The position numbers and the translations under genes are program-made. From positions 4,092,001-4,156,000 of the forward strand of contig NZ_BLLB01000002.1 of the NCBI RefSeq assembly GCF_010723735.1: a stretch of 64,000 nt of DNA, given 5' to 3'. Of this stretch, positions 40,168-48,707 are shown one piece after another. The stretch's first letter is position 1; every line of letters begins with the position of its first letter. The notes under the pieces were generated by a model. It did not search any database. It was not told the origin of the DNA and worked only from the letters and a program-made list of their open reading frames with translations. This stretch comes from Mycolicibacterium hippocampi (GTDB lineage Bacteria > Actinomycetota > Actinomycetes > Mycobacteriales > Mycobacteriaceae).

Positions 40168-41358
40168 ATGACCCGCAAGCTCCCGTACCCAGTGTTCGAC
40201 ATCGACAATCACATGTACGAGACCACCGACGCGCTACTGAAGTACCTGCCGAAGCAGCACAAGGGCAAGGTGGGCTACGTCGAGATCAACGGCCGCCCCA
40301 AGCTGGTCGTCAAAGACCACATCAGCCATATGATCCCGAACCCCACGTTCGAGCGGGTCGCCAGGCCGGGAAGCGCCGAGGATTACTTTCTCGGCAACAA
40401 TCCGGAAGGCCTCAACTTTCGCGAATTCATCGGCGAGGCAATGGATGTCATCCCGGCCTACCAGTCGCCGGGCCCCAGGCTGGAGTTGATGGACGAGCTC
40501 GGTATCGATCAGTGCGTGATGTATCCGACGCTAGCCAGCCTCATCGAGGAGCGGACCACCGATGATGTCGTGCTCACCCACGCGATCATCCACGCCCTCA
40601 ACGAATGGATGCACGAGCACTGGACCTTCAATTACGAGGACAGGATCTTCGCCACTCCCGTCATCTGTCTGCCCCTGGTGGACGAAGCAATCAAAGAGTT
40701 TCACTGGGCCCTCGAGCGCGGCATGAAGACCTTCCTCGTCCGGCCCGCGCCGGTGCCGAGCCGGTTCGGCGGGTCACGGTCCATGGGACTGCCGGAGTTC
40801 GACCCGTTCTGGGCCGAAGTCGTCAAGGCCGACATCCCGGTCACCTTCCACGCCTCCGACAGCGGGTATCAGAAACACCTCATGGAGTGGGAGGGCGGCG
40901 ATGAGTACCTGTCCTTCAAGCCGAGCGCGCTGCGTGAAGTCGTCATGGGCTTCCGGGCCATGGAAGACACGCTGGCGGCGCTGATCTGCCACGGTGTGCT
41001 CTCCCGATTCCCCGATCTGCGGGTACTCGTCGTCGAGAACGGCAGTGGCTGGGTGAAGAACCTGCTCCGCCAGCTGGAGAAGGCCTACCGGGTCATGCCC
41101 AAGGAATTCGACGAGCATCCTGTCGAGGTGTTCAAACGCAATGTCTACATTCATCCGTTCCTGGAAGACGACGTAGCGTCGATCGTCGAGATCATGGGTG
41201 AGGACCACGTCATGTTCGGCTCGGACTTCCCACACCCGGAGGGTATCGGCGATCCACTCAGCTTTGTCGACCGTCTGGACGGCATCTCCGAGGAGGCCAA
41301 GGCGAAGATCATGGGCGGCAACGCCATCGAACAGTTGAGGCTGAAGGTCAAGGTATGA
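40168..41358 (+). CDS. Amidohydrolase family 2 metal-dependent hydrolase/decarboxylase
   Basis: 396 residues. Metal motif VFDIDNHMYETTD (about 8-20), barrel His in VTFHASDSGYQ, and late FGSDFPHPEGIGDP. It is the closest relative in the window of the gene at 3795 (shared EINGR/EVNGQ, MIPNPTFE, NPEGLNFRE, LMDELGIDQCVMYPT patterns). ATG at 40168 is preferred to an earlier in-frame start at 40132 because GAGGAGG lies eight bases before it. First gene of a plus operon with MaoC and a secreted protein; the stop overlaps the MaoC start (ATGA). Substrate unknown. Confidence 0.86.
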   Translation: MTRKLPYPVFDIDNHMYETTDALLKYLPKQHKGKVGYVEINGRPKLVVKDHISHMIPNPTFERVARPGSAEDYFLGNNPEGLNFREFIGEAMDVIPAYQSPGPRLELMDELGIDQCVMYPTLASLIEERTTDDVVLTHAIIHALNEWMHEHWTFNYEDRIFATPVICLPLVDEAIKEFHWALERGMKTFLVRPAPVPSRFGGSRSMGLPEFDPFWAEVVKADIPVTFHASDSGYQKHLMEWEGGDEYLSFKPSALREVVMGFRAMEDTLAALICHGVLSRFPDLRVLVVENGSGWVKNLLRQLEKAYRVMPKEFDEHPVEVFKRNVYIHPFLEDDVASIVEIMGEDHVMFGSDFPHPEGIGDPLSFVDRLDGISEEAKAKIMGGNAIEQLRLKVKV

Positions 41359-41831
41359 CGCAGGCCCCGCCGACGCCGACGACGTACGAGGGGATCGCCG
41401 GCTTCGAGGCCCACGTCGGCGAGCATCTCGGGTACAGCGGTTGGCGGCAGGTCACCCAGCAGGAGATCGATCTCTTCGCCCAGGCCACCGGCGACCATCA
41501 GTGGATCCATGTCGACCCGGACAAGGCCGCTCGCGGACCCTATGGCAAGACGATCGCACACGGATATCTGACGTTGTCGCTGGTGCCGATTCTGGTACAG
41601 CAGATCTACAAGGTGACTGGTCTGTCGATGCAGGTGAACTACGGCGTGGACAAGCTTCGATTTCCGTCGCCGGTGCCCGTCGACTCCCGGATCCGAGCGG
41701 GTGCCGAACTCATCAAAGTGGATCGCAACGACAAAGGCGGTCGCGCGACGGTACGGGTCACCGTCGAGGTCGAGGGGTCCGATCGGCCGGCGTGCGTGGT
41801 CGACACCATCGCCGCGATGGTGGACGCCTGA
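41355..41831 (+). CDS. MaoC-like (R)-specific enoyl-CoA hydratase
   Basis: 158 residues, one hot-dog domain of the hydratase-2 type. The catalytic pair is intact: Asp47 and His52 in FAQATGDHQWIHVDPDKA, followed by GPYGKTIAHGYLTLSL. It adds water to a trans-2-enoyl-CoA to give the (R)-3-hydroxyacyl-CoA. This matters because the crotonases of the window lack the usual hydratase residues. ATG at 41355 overlaps the amidohydrolase stop, so the two are coupled. Followed after 14 bases by a gene for a secreted protein. Confidence 0.88.
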   Translation: MTQAPPTPTTYEGIAGFEAHVGEHLGYSGWRQVTQQEIDLFAQATGDHQWIHVDPDKAARGPYGKTIAHGYLTLSLVPILVQQIYKVTGLSMQVNYGVDKLRFPSPVPVDSRIRAGAELIKVDRNDKGGRATVRVTVEVEGSDRPACVVDTIAAMVDA

Positions 41832-41845
41832 CGTAAGGGGACACG

Positions 41846-42349
41846 ATGGGTGCACGGTCGCTGATGACGCTGGGCGGGTGCCTGACGATCGCGCTCGGTT
41901 TGGTTGCGGCGCCGGCGTGGGCGATGCCGGACGGACCGGCGCTCAACGGCACCTATCAGGCCGTGACAATCGGCGACTGGGCCAAGACCGACGGCGTCTA
42001 TCGTGACCAACTGAACGTGATCTCGACGTGGTCCATCGAATCCGTCTGCACGAATTATCAGTCATGCACCGGTCGAGTCATCAGCGACCAGGGCTGGACT
42101 GCCGACATGTACTTTCAGACGCAATCATGGCGAGTGCGCCGGACGATTCCTGATTGGCAGCGGTGCCCGGACGGCACCGTCAGTTCAGGCCACCAGCTCT
42201 TCATCTTCTATCCCTACGCGGGGAACGAATTCGACATCGCCTCAACGATTCTGGCCGGCGAGGACATCACCACCGGTGTGCCAGGTGCATGCGGGCGTGG
42301 TTATCCGGTAGAGATTCGGATCCCGTTCCGGCTGACCAAACTCTCCTGA
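41846..42349 (+). CDS. Secreted protein of unknown function
   Basis: 167 residues with a classical signal peptide: positive start, hydrophobic core LGGCLTIALGLVAAPAWA, and a likely cut after AWA at about residue 26. The mature part has four Cys (VCTNYQSC, RCPD, ACGRG), suited to two disulfides outside the cytoplasm, and is rich in aromatic residues. No known domain is recognised; similar small secreted proteins occur in mycobacteria. ATG at 41846 with AAGGGG upstream. It is the last gene of the amidohydrolase-MaoC operon and ends 18 bases from the convergent mceF-like gene. A cell-envelope or uptake role is only a guess. Confidence 0.75.
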   Translation: MGARSLMTLGGCLTIALGLVAAPAWAMPDGPALNGTYQAVTIGDWAKTDGVYRDQLNVISTWSIESVCTNYQSCTGRVISDQGWTADMYFQTQSWRVRRTIPDWQRCPDGTVSSGHQLFIFYPYAGNEFDIASTILAGEDITTGVPGACGRGYPVEIRIPFRLTKLS

Positions 42350-42366
42350 CTTGCCGCCACGGTGGA

Positions 42367-43911
42367 TTACCGGGGCATGAGTTCCTGCCAGGTGTCCGCT
42401 GGGCCGACCAGATCGGTTTGCGACCCGATCGTGCCGTCGGGAGAGGTGTACTGGCCGGTGACGACATTGTATGGGGCGACCGCAACAGAGGGTCCCGGCG
42501 TCGCGCCCGGGGGTTGGAACGCCGCCGGTGCTGCGGGCGGCACTCCCGCATCCTGCGGGAGTGCCGTTTCGGGCTCCGGTGGTGGCGGCACCGCGTTGTT
42601 CGGCGGCGGCGTGCCCTCGATCGGCGCGTAAAGCCGTTCCCCCTCATCGACCCTGTTGTCCAATGGAATACCTTGCGCGATCAGATTGGGGTCGAACGGG
42701 TACGGCCCGGTGGCGTGCTGTCGCATTGCCAACGGCTGGTATTCCTCGTCGCTGTTGCAGATCTCGACAGTCGGCGCCCGCTTACCCGGATGTTCCATGC
42801 ACGGCGAGTTCCGGGCGCCTCGAACGCTGATGGGCGAATCCTGAGGTAGCTTGCAGTACAACCCGTCCGGGGTGTCGATCACGGATTCGTCCACCGGTGA
42901 GCGCCATTGAGAGGGTGGCAGGAACCCCACGGTGCAGACCGGCGGATCAGCGATGCTGATCCCGAAATCCGACAACGCGATGCCGGTCGGATTGTTGGTC
43001 GGCATCGCGTAGGACTGGATTCCGGACGCCGTCAGCGGAAGCATCAGGAGGAGCTGCTCTATTCCGGGCCGGTACGTGACGGCCACCTGGCCGACCGAGG
43101 TCAAATTGGCCAGAAACACCGGCAGAGTCGGCTTGACCTGGTCGAGAAGTCCCGCGACTTCCTGCGCAAAACCAGGTCCACGGTCGAGCAGAGTCCGGAT
43201 ATCCGGGTCATTGCGCTGTAGCTGGTCGGTGACACCGGCCAGGTTGCGTGCCCATGAGCGAATGGCGTCGGCACTCTGGTACTGACCGTCCAGCAGCGGG
43301 ACCGCATTCGCGGTCAATTGCTGTGCGCTGTCGGCGACGCTGTTGACGTCGCCGCTGATCTGGGCACCCGAGTCGACCAGCGAGCCGAGGTCGTACCCCG
43401 CGCCAGCCAGCCCACGGTACGTTTCGTCGACAAGATCACCCAGCCGGTCCTTTGGGATGGTCGCCAGCAAGGCGCTGGCCTGGTCGAGCACCGGACCGAT
43501 CTGCTCGGGCACGGACACCCTGCTCACCGGGATCACCGAGCCGTCCGCCAGATAGGGACCGTCGGCACTGTGTGGCACGAGGTCGATGTACTGCTCCCCC
43601 ACCGCCGACATGCTGCGCACATTCGCCTGACTGTCCACCGGGATCCGGGCGTCGGCGCTCAGCGAGATCGTCGCCACCACCTTCGTCGGCTCGAGATCGA
43701 CAGCCGTGACTTTGCCGACCTGCACGCCACGCAGCGTCACGTTGCTGAAACGGTACAGGCCACCACTGACCGGTAGCTCCATGGTGACGGTCGTGCGGCC
43801 GATTCCGAGCAACGTGGGCACCTGGAGGTAGAAGAGGCCCATCGCTATGACACCGACGACGGATGCGATCGAAAAAAGCACGAGTTGCGTGCGGACGAAA
43901 CGGGTCAGCAT
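42367..43911 (-). CDS. mceF: MceF-like substrate-binding protein
   Basis: 514 residues. One N-terminal membrane segment (LVLFSIASVVGVIAMGLFYL, about 10-29), then the MCE beta-barrel domain (YRFSNVTLRGVQVGKVTAVDL), a long helical region (about 120-300) and a Pro-rich C-terminal tail (about 430-500). Mce proteins form a hexameric tube across the periplasm that guides lipids to an inner-membrane ABC permease. It is the last and sixth gene of the cluster and overlaps the mceE-like stop by one base (TGATG). The name is by position and tail type. The permease genes are not adjacent. Confidence 0.85.
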   Translation of the reverse strand: MLTRFVRTQLVLFSIASVVGVIAMGLFYLQVPTLLGIGRTTVTMELPVSGGLYRFSNVTLRGVQVGKVTAVDLEPTKVVATISLSADARIPVDSQANVRSMSAVGEQYIDLVPHSADGPYLADGSVIPVSRVSVPEQIGPVLDQASALLATIPKDRLGDLVDETYRGLAGAGYDLGSLVDSGAQISGDVNSVADSAQQLTANAVPLLDGQYQSADAIRSWARNLAGVTDQLQRNDPDIRTLLDRGPGFAQEVAGLLDQVKPTLPVFLANLTSVGQVAVTYRPGIEQLLLMLPLTASGIQSYAMPTNNPTGIALSDFGISIADPPVCTVGFLPPSQWRSPVDESVIDTPDGLYCKLPQDSPISVRGARNSPCMEHPGKRAPTVEICNSDEEYQPLAMRQHATGPYPFDPNLIAQGIPLDNRVDEGERLYAPIEGTPPPNNAVPPPPEPETALPQDAGVPPAAPAAFQPPGATPGPSVAVAPYNVVTGQYTSPDGTIGSQTDLVGPADTWQELMPR

Positions 43912-45206
43912 CAGCTTTCCCCCTCGGCTGACGCCGCCGGGACACCGTACGGGCCCGCGAATACGGGGGCTTGCGGGCCGCCGAGCTGGGTCGGTGAGAG
44001 CAGCGGCGGCGGATTGACCGCCATCGACGGTGCAGTCTCGGCGAACAGCTCCGGAGGTGGTACCGCAGCCGAGCCGTCGCCGGAGTGGGGCGTCGTTGGC
44101 GCGACGGGTACAGCCAGCGGATCATATGTGTAGTTTCGGTACCACGGATCGCCGGGAGCCGGCACGAGGGGGTTCTGCGGAACACCGAACCTCGTGCCCA
44201 GCAGCATCGTTCGACGCAGCCGCGGCACCGTCAGATCGATCACCGCGAAGAGATTCATGTAGTCGCCGCGCACACCCCGATCGATGATGTCCTGGCTGAG
44301 CGGGTAGATCGTCATGTAAGCGAGCACAGCGTCGAGGTCCGGACCCACGTCGGCGAGCACGCGCAGCACAGGCTCCAGGTTCTCGAGGTTGGTGACCAGA
44401 TCGTCGTGGACATCGGTGACGACATCGGTAAGCACTTCGCTGAATGTCCCGAGAGTTCGCAACGCCTCGGTGATGTTCGAGCGCTGGCGGACCAATACAT
44501 CGAGGGCCGGCGGAATCTCCTTCAGTGCACGGTCGAGGACATCGCGCTGCTCTGCGAATGTGCCTGCCAACCGATCGAGATTCCGGATGGACTCGACGAT
44601 GTGTGTCCGGTTCGTGGCGAGTACACCGGCGACATCGTTGAGCCGCACCAACAGCTCGCGCGTTTCATCGGTACGTCCGGACAGCGCAACACCGGTGTTG
44701 CGGATGACATCACCGATCTGCCCCAAGCCACCACCGTTGACCAAGGCCGACAACGTCGACAGGGTCTCTTCGGTCGAAGGATAGGTCGATGAGGTGTTCA
44801 GGTCGATCGTCGCGCCGGCGGGCAGCCGACCTTGCGGGGCTTGACCGGGGGGCGGGTCCAGTGCCAGGTGCATCGAGCCGAGCAAGCTGGTCTGTCCCAC
44901 GGTGGCGACAGCATTCGCGGGTACCACGACATCTTCCCGCACCGAGACCTCGACGTCGGCGTGCCAGTCGTTCACGCTCATCATGCCGACGCTCCCGACC
45001 ACGACGTCATCGATCATCACCGGTGAGTTCGGTTCGAGGGTGCCGACATTGGCCAGTTGCACCTGGAAGGTCTGGGCATCAGGACCACGCCCGACAACAC
45101 CGGGCAGGGGGATCGAGTTCAATCCGCTGAATGAACATCCCGTTGCGGCAACGGCGATCCCCAGCGCGATGCAGGAGACGGAGGTGCCGATCCGGTGTCG
45201 CGTCAT
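43911..45206 (-). CDS. mceE: MceE-like lipoprotein
   Basis: 431 residues with a lipoprotein signal: IALGIAVAATGC, lipobox A-A-T-G-C, so the mature N-terminal Cys (about 24) would be lipidated and the protein anchored to the membrane. Then the MCE domain (QVQLANVGTLEPNSPVMIDDVVVGSVG), helical region and Pro-rich tail. The lipobox is the usual mark of MceE (LprK-type) among the six subunits. ATG or GTG start at 45206 overlaps the mceD-like stop (GTGA/ATGA-type, four bases). Works in the periplasm and envelope as one of the six tube subunits. Confidence 0.87.
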   Translation of the reverse strand: MTRHRIGTSVSCIALGIAVAATGCSFSGLNSIPLPGVVGRGPDAQTFQVQLANVGTLEPNSPVMIDDVVVGSVGMMSVNDWHADVEVSVREDVVVPANAVATVGQTSLLGSMHLALDPPPGQAPQGRLPAGATIDLNTSSTYPSTEETLSTLSALVNGGGLGQIGDVIRNTGVALSGRTDETRELLVRLNDVAGVLATNRTHIVESIRNLDRLAGTFAEQRDVLDRALKEIPPALDVLVRQRSNITEALRTLGTFSEVLTDVVTDVHDDLVTNLENLEPVLRVLADVGPDLDAVLAYMTIYPLSQDIIDRGVRGDYMNLFAVIDLTVPRLRRTMLLGTRFGVPQNPLVPAPGDPWYRNYTYDPLAVPVAPTTPHSGDGSAAVPPPELFAETAPSMAVNPPPLLSPTQLGGPQAPVFAGPYGVPAASAEGES

Positions 45207-46609
45207 GGAAGAGGGGCTCCCGGTGCCGGGGCCTCCGCGGACAGCGGCGGCAGCGTTCCCTGGTCCGGCGGCGGTGCTGCCGGACCTGTCGGCGGGCCGG
45301 TCACGGGCAGAAGCAGATCCCCGACTCCCGGAGTCGCCGCGCCTCCGGGTGACGGGACGTAACCCGGGGGCGGGGGCACGTCACCGGAACCGGTATAGGC
45401 CGACACGGCCGGAGGGGGTTCGGGAGCACGTGGCGGCACCCCGGTCGCGGGGTCCAACTGCGGCGGCGAGTACACGATGTGTTCCGGTGACGCGGACGGT
45501 CCGAGGAACGGATTGACGGCAAATGGCAGATAGTTGAAGTCGATCGCGTTGAGCATGGGTCCCAGATACTGGGCACACAGTTTGGCGGTTTCCGGTGCCG
45601 TGGCATTCTCGACGGAACCGATCGCCGAACAAATGAACTGCAGTGGATTGGCGAAGTTCTGCAACGCAAAGGCGCCCGCCACCGCGCCCGCGTCCGGGTT
45701 GTACATGTTGTAGAAGTTGGCGAACGCCGTCGGCGCGCCGTGCAACAGATTTTCGAGATCCGTCCGGTGGTCGACGAGTGTCTGGGTCACGTTCGCGAGG
45801 CGGTGGATCTGCTCGGATGCCTGGTTGCGGCTCCCCTCGACGAACCGCTGCACCTCTCCCACGGCGACGGCGATGTCGCGAAGCGCGGCATCGAGATCGG
45901 ACCTGCCGCCGTTGACCACCTCGGTGAGAGTGGCGAGGCGGTTCTGGAACTGCACGATCTGGGTGTTTGAATCACGAAGAGCAGCAACGACCATGTCCAG
46001 GTTGCTGATGACGTCGGCGATGTTGCCGCTACCTTCGGCGAAGATTCGTGCTGCACGGGAGAGTTCGGCCAGCGTGTCGCGCAACTTGTCGCCGTTGCCG
46101 CCCATGGCGTTGGCCGCGCTGTCGATCAGTCTGCCGATGGCGCTTCCGGAGAGGTTGTCCTCGGGCCCCAGATCGGTCACCAACCGCATGAGCTGCTCTT
46201 TGACATCGTCCCATTCCACTGGGACGGCGGTTCGTTCGACGGGGATCACAGCGCCGTCTCTCAAGACGGGACCGCTGTCGATATAGGCCGGGGTGAGTTG
46301 AACATACCGAGCGGAAATCAGGTTCTGGGGCACGATCACCGCATGCGCCTGCGCGGGAATCGACACGCCGCGGTCAATCGACAACGTCATTGACACCTGC
46401 TCGGCCTCGCCTCGAATCTGTTCTATGGTACCGACTTTGACGCCTGCTACTCGCACCTCGTCACCGGGATAGATGCCGGTCGCGCTGGAGAAGTTCGCGG
46501 TGATCGTGGTGGGACCGAAGAAGGTGCTGAACAGCAGGAAAAGCCCTGCGCCGATGGCCGACGCCACCAAAACCACTGCCGTGATCGAAGTCAGTAGTCG
46601 ACGCGTCAC
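45203..46609 (-). CDS. mceD: MceD-like substrate-binding protein
   Basis: 468 residues: membrane segment AVVLVASAIGAGLFLLFSTF (about 11-30), MCE domain (FSSATGIYPGDEVRVAGVKVGTIEQI), helical region with repeated heptads, and a strongly Pro-rich C-terminal tail from about residue 390 (PPRAPEPPP and others), typical of MceD. A CAQYLGP segment and a single Cys pair lie before the tail. GTG start at 46609 overlaps the mceC-like stop by four bases. Part of the lipid-uptake complex; no yrbE genes accompany it. Confidence 0.86.
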   Translation of the reverse strand: MTRRLLTSITAVVLVASAIGAGLFLLFSTFFGPTTITANFSSATGIYPGDEVRVAGVKVGTIEQIRGEAEQVSMTLSIDRGVSIPAQAHAVIVPQNLISARYVQLTPAYIDSGPVLRDGAVIPVERTAVPVEWDDVKEQLMRLVTDLGPEDNLSGSAIGRLIDSAANAMGGNGDKLRDTLAELSRAARIFAEGSGNIADVISNLDMVVAALRDSNTQIVQFQNRLATLTEVVNGGRSDLDAALRDIAVAVGEVQRFVEGSRNQASEQIHRLANVTQTLVDHRTDLENLLHGAPTAFANFYNMYNPDAGAVAGAFALQNFANPLQFICSAIGSVENATAPETAKLCAQYLGPMLNAIDFNYLPFAVNPFLGPSASPEHIVYSPPQLDPATGVPPRAPEPPPAVSAYTGSGDVPPPPGYVPSPGGAATPGVGDLLLPVTGPPTGPAAPPPDQGTLPPLSAEAPAPGAPLP

Positions 46610-47688
46610 CGGGAGCCTCCGGGGATGCCGTTCACCGGGAACGGAAGTTCCGCTCGCGGGCCGGCGTCGTCCGGCGGTTGGCCTGCGTCGACGCCTCGCC
46701 GGAAGCCGAAGGCGTAATCCAGGAAGGGCTGCAGAAGCTGCCCCGGTAGCAGGTTGGGAATGTTCGCCGTGTAGTAGAACCCGTTCGACACCGTCTCGCC
46801 CTGAGTCAGCTGGAATTTTGCCAGGCCAGGAATCGCCTTGGCGATGTTGTCGCGGTTTTTCTCGAGCATGGCGGCCACCGCGTTGAGCCGTTCCAACGCG
46901 GGCGCAAGCTCCTTCTCATTGTCGGCGACCAGCCCGCTGAGCTGCTGCGACACCGCCGATGTACTGGCCAGCAAGGTGACGATCTGCGCCCGACGCTCGG
47001 TCAGCACCGCGAGCAGGTCATTGGCATTGAGGATGAGCTGGTTCACCTGCTGGCTCCGTTCGGCCAGTATGCCGGTGACCTCGCTCGCCGTCCCGAGCAA
47101 CTGACGTAGGTCCTCGTCCTGCTGGTTCAACGAGCGCGACAGGCGAGTGAGTCCGTCCATCGTCGGACCGAACTGCGGCGCGATGTCGTCGAGGGTGGCT
47201 GCGAGCGTGTCCAGCGCCTGGTTCACCTGTTCGGTGTTCGTTGCTGAGGTGTTCGTGGTGAATTCATCGACCGCAGCCGTCAGCGAGTACGGCGAGGACG
47301 TCCGAGATGCCGGGATCACCGAGTTCGGCTGCAATGCCGGTGCGCCCTGCGACTCCAGGGTGACTACGCGTTCACCCAGCAGTGTTCCGGTGCGGATGTG
47401 AGCGGTGGTCTGGCCACCCAACTGCACGGTCGCGTCGACATTCATGGTGACCTCGGCCGCTCCTCGGGACAACTCCACCCGACTGACCTTGCCGACGGTT
47501 GTTCCCGAGAGCGTGACGTCCGCACCTTCGGTCAGACCGCCCGCCTCGACGAACATCGCTTGGTAGCGAACCGAAGTCGCCCATGTCTCGAGACGTTCCG
47601 GGTTGAGGCCGACGGTGATGATCAACACGATGACCACCACGCCGATCAGGCCGGGGCGTATCAGGTGGGACCCGCGATACTTGAGCAT
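46606..47688 (-). CDS. mceC: MceC-like substrate-binding protein
   Basis: 360 residues with a membrane segment (GLIGVVVIVLIITVGLN, about 13-29), MCE domain (FVEAGGLTEGADVTLSGTTVGKVSRVEL), helical region and a short Pro-rich end (DDAGPRAELPFPVNG). It lacks a lipobox. ATG at 47688 overlaps the mceB-like stop by one base (TGATG). One of six periplasmic tube subunits. The name follows gene order in mycobacterial mce operons. Confidence 0.86.
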   Translation of the reverse strand: MLKYRGSHLIRPGLIGVVVIVLIITVGLNPERLETWATSVRYQAMFVEAGGLTEGADVTLSGTTVGKVSRVELSRGAAEVTMNVDATVQLGGQTTAHIRTGTLLGERVVTLESQGAPALQPNSVIPASRTSSPYSLTAAVDEFTTNTSATNTEQVNQALDTLAATLDDIAPQFGPTMDGLTRLSRSLNQQDEDLRQLLGTASEVTGILAERSQQVNQLILNANDLLAVLTERRAQIVTLLASTSAVSQQLSGLVADNEKELAPALERLNAVAAMLEKNRDNIAKAIPGLAKFQLTQGETVSNGFYYTANIPNLLPGQLLQPFLDYAFGFRRGVDAGQPPDDAGPRAELPFPVNGIPGGSR

Positions 47689-48707
47689 CAGGGTTCACCA
47701 CATCTTCCGCCGGGGTTCCGAATCCACGGCGCTACCACGGTGCGGCCCTGAAGATCACTGAGTCGGATGGTCGCAGCGCAGAAGTAGTAGTTGATGAAGC
47801 TGCCGTACGAGCCGATCCGCACCAGCTTTCGGTAGTTTTCGGGAGCCTTCTGCAACGCGACGTCGATACGTTCCTTGTCCTGGTCGAGCAGCGGCGCCAG
47901 GCGCGACAGCTGATCGACGGTTCCGGCCAGCGGCGCCCGGCTGTCAGCGAGTAGGTCGGCGACGGATGCGGTTCCCGCGCTGAGTTGCCCGATGGCGGTG
48001 CCGATCGGATCGCGCTCAGCCGCCAGCCCGGTGACCAGGCGTTGCAATCGATCGACCGAGTCGGAGAACTGTTGCCCATTGTCGGCGAGTGTGTTCGTCA
48101 CGATGTTGAGCTTCTCGATGGCCTGCGCCACTACAGCACTGTTGTCGGCGATCGCCGCCGAGAACGACGAGGTTCGCGAGAACAGCGATGCGAGTGTGCC
48201 GCCCTGTCCCTGCAGGATCTGCACCAGGGCGAAGCTGAATGCGTCTACGTCGGTGGCGTTCAGGCTGCGGAGCACCGGCTTGAGCCCCCCCAGAAGGAGA
48301 TCGAGATCCAGCGCCGGCTCAGTTCGTTCAACTGGGATCTGGGCGCCGGCGGCCAGCAAGCGCGCAGACCCGGGTGCGTCGCGCAGTTCGAGGTATCGGT
48401 CGCCGACCAGGTTGAGGTAGCGCACCGCCGCTTGAGTTCCCTCGGTGAGCACGACATTGCGATCGACCACGAAGCTGACCGCGACTTTGTGGTCCTGGCG
48501 CAATGCAACATCGTCGACTGTGCCGACCACGACACCCGCGACCCGGACACTGTCCCCCGCCTTCAACCGCGAAGTGTCAGTGAAGACTGCGGAGTACTCG
48601 CCAGCAGGCCCGCCACGGAAATTGCCGAAGACCATGATCAGGAATCCGGTGAGCACGGTCATGATCACGGCGAACACCATGAACTTGAGCGGAGCTCCGA
48701 GCCTCAT
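47688..48707 (-). CDS. mceB: MceB-like substrate-binding protein
   Basis: 339 residues, the shortest subunit, as is usual for MceB. Membrane segment FMVFAVIMTVLTGFLIMVFG (about 9-28), MCE domain (FTDTSRLKAGDSVRVAGVVVGTVDDVAL), helical region with regular Leu spacing, and a C-terminal Cys pair (YYFCAATIRL, GGRCGEP) that may form a disulfide. ATG at 48707 overlaps the mceA-like stop (ATGA). Periplasmic, membrane-anchored. Confidence 0.86.
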   Translation of the reverse strand: MRLGAPLKFMVFAVIMTVLTGFLIMVFGNFRGGPAGEYSAVFTDTSRLKAGDSVRVAGVVVGTVDDVALRQDHKVAVSFVVDRNVVLTEGTQAAVRYLNLVGDRYLELRDAPGSARLLAAGAQIPVERTEPALDLDLLLGGLKPVLRSLNATDVDAFSFALVQILQGQGGTLASLFSRTSSFSAAIADNSAVVAQAIEKLNIVTNTLADNGQQFSDSVDRLQRLVTGLAAERDPIGTAIGQLSAGTASVADLLADSRAPLAGTVDQLSRLAPLLDQDKERIDVALQKAPENYRKLVRIGSYGSFINYYFCAATIRLSDLQGRTVVAPWIRNPGGRCGEP

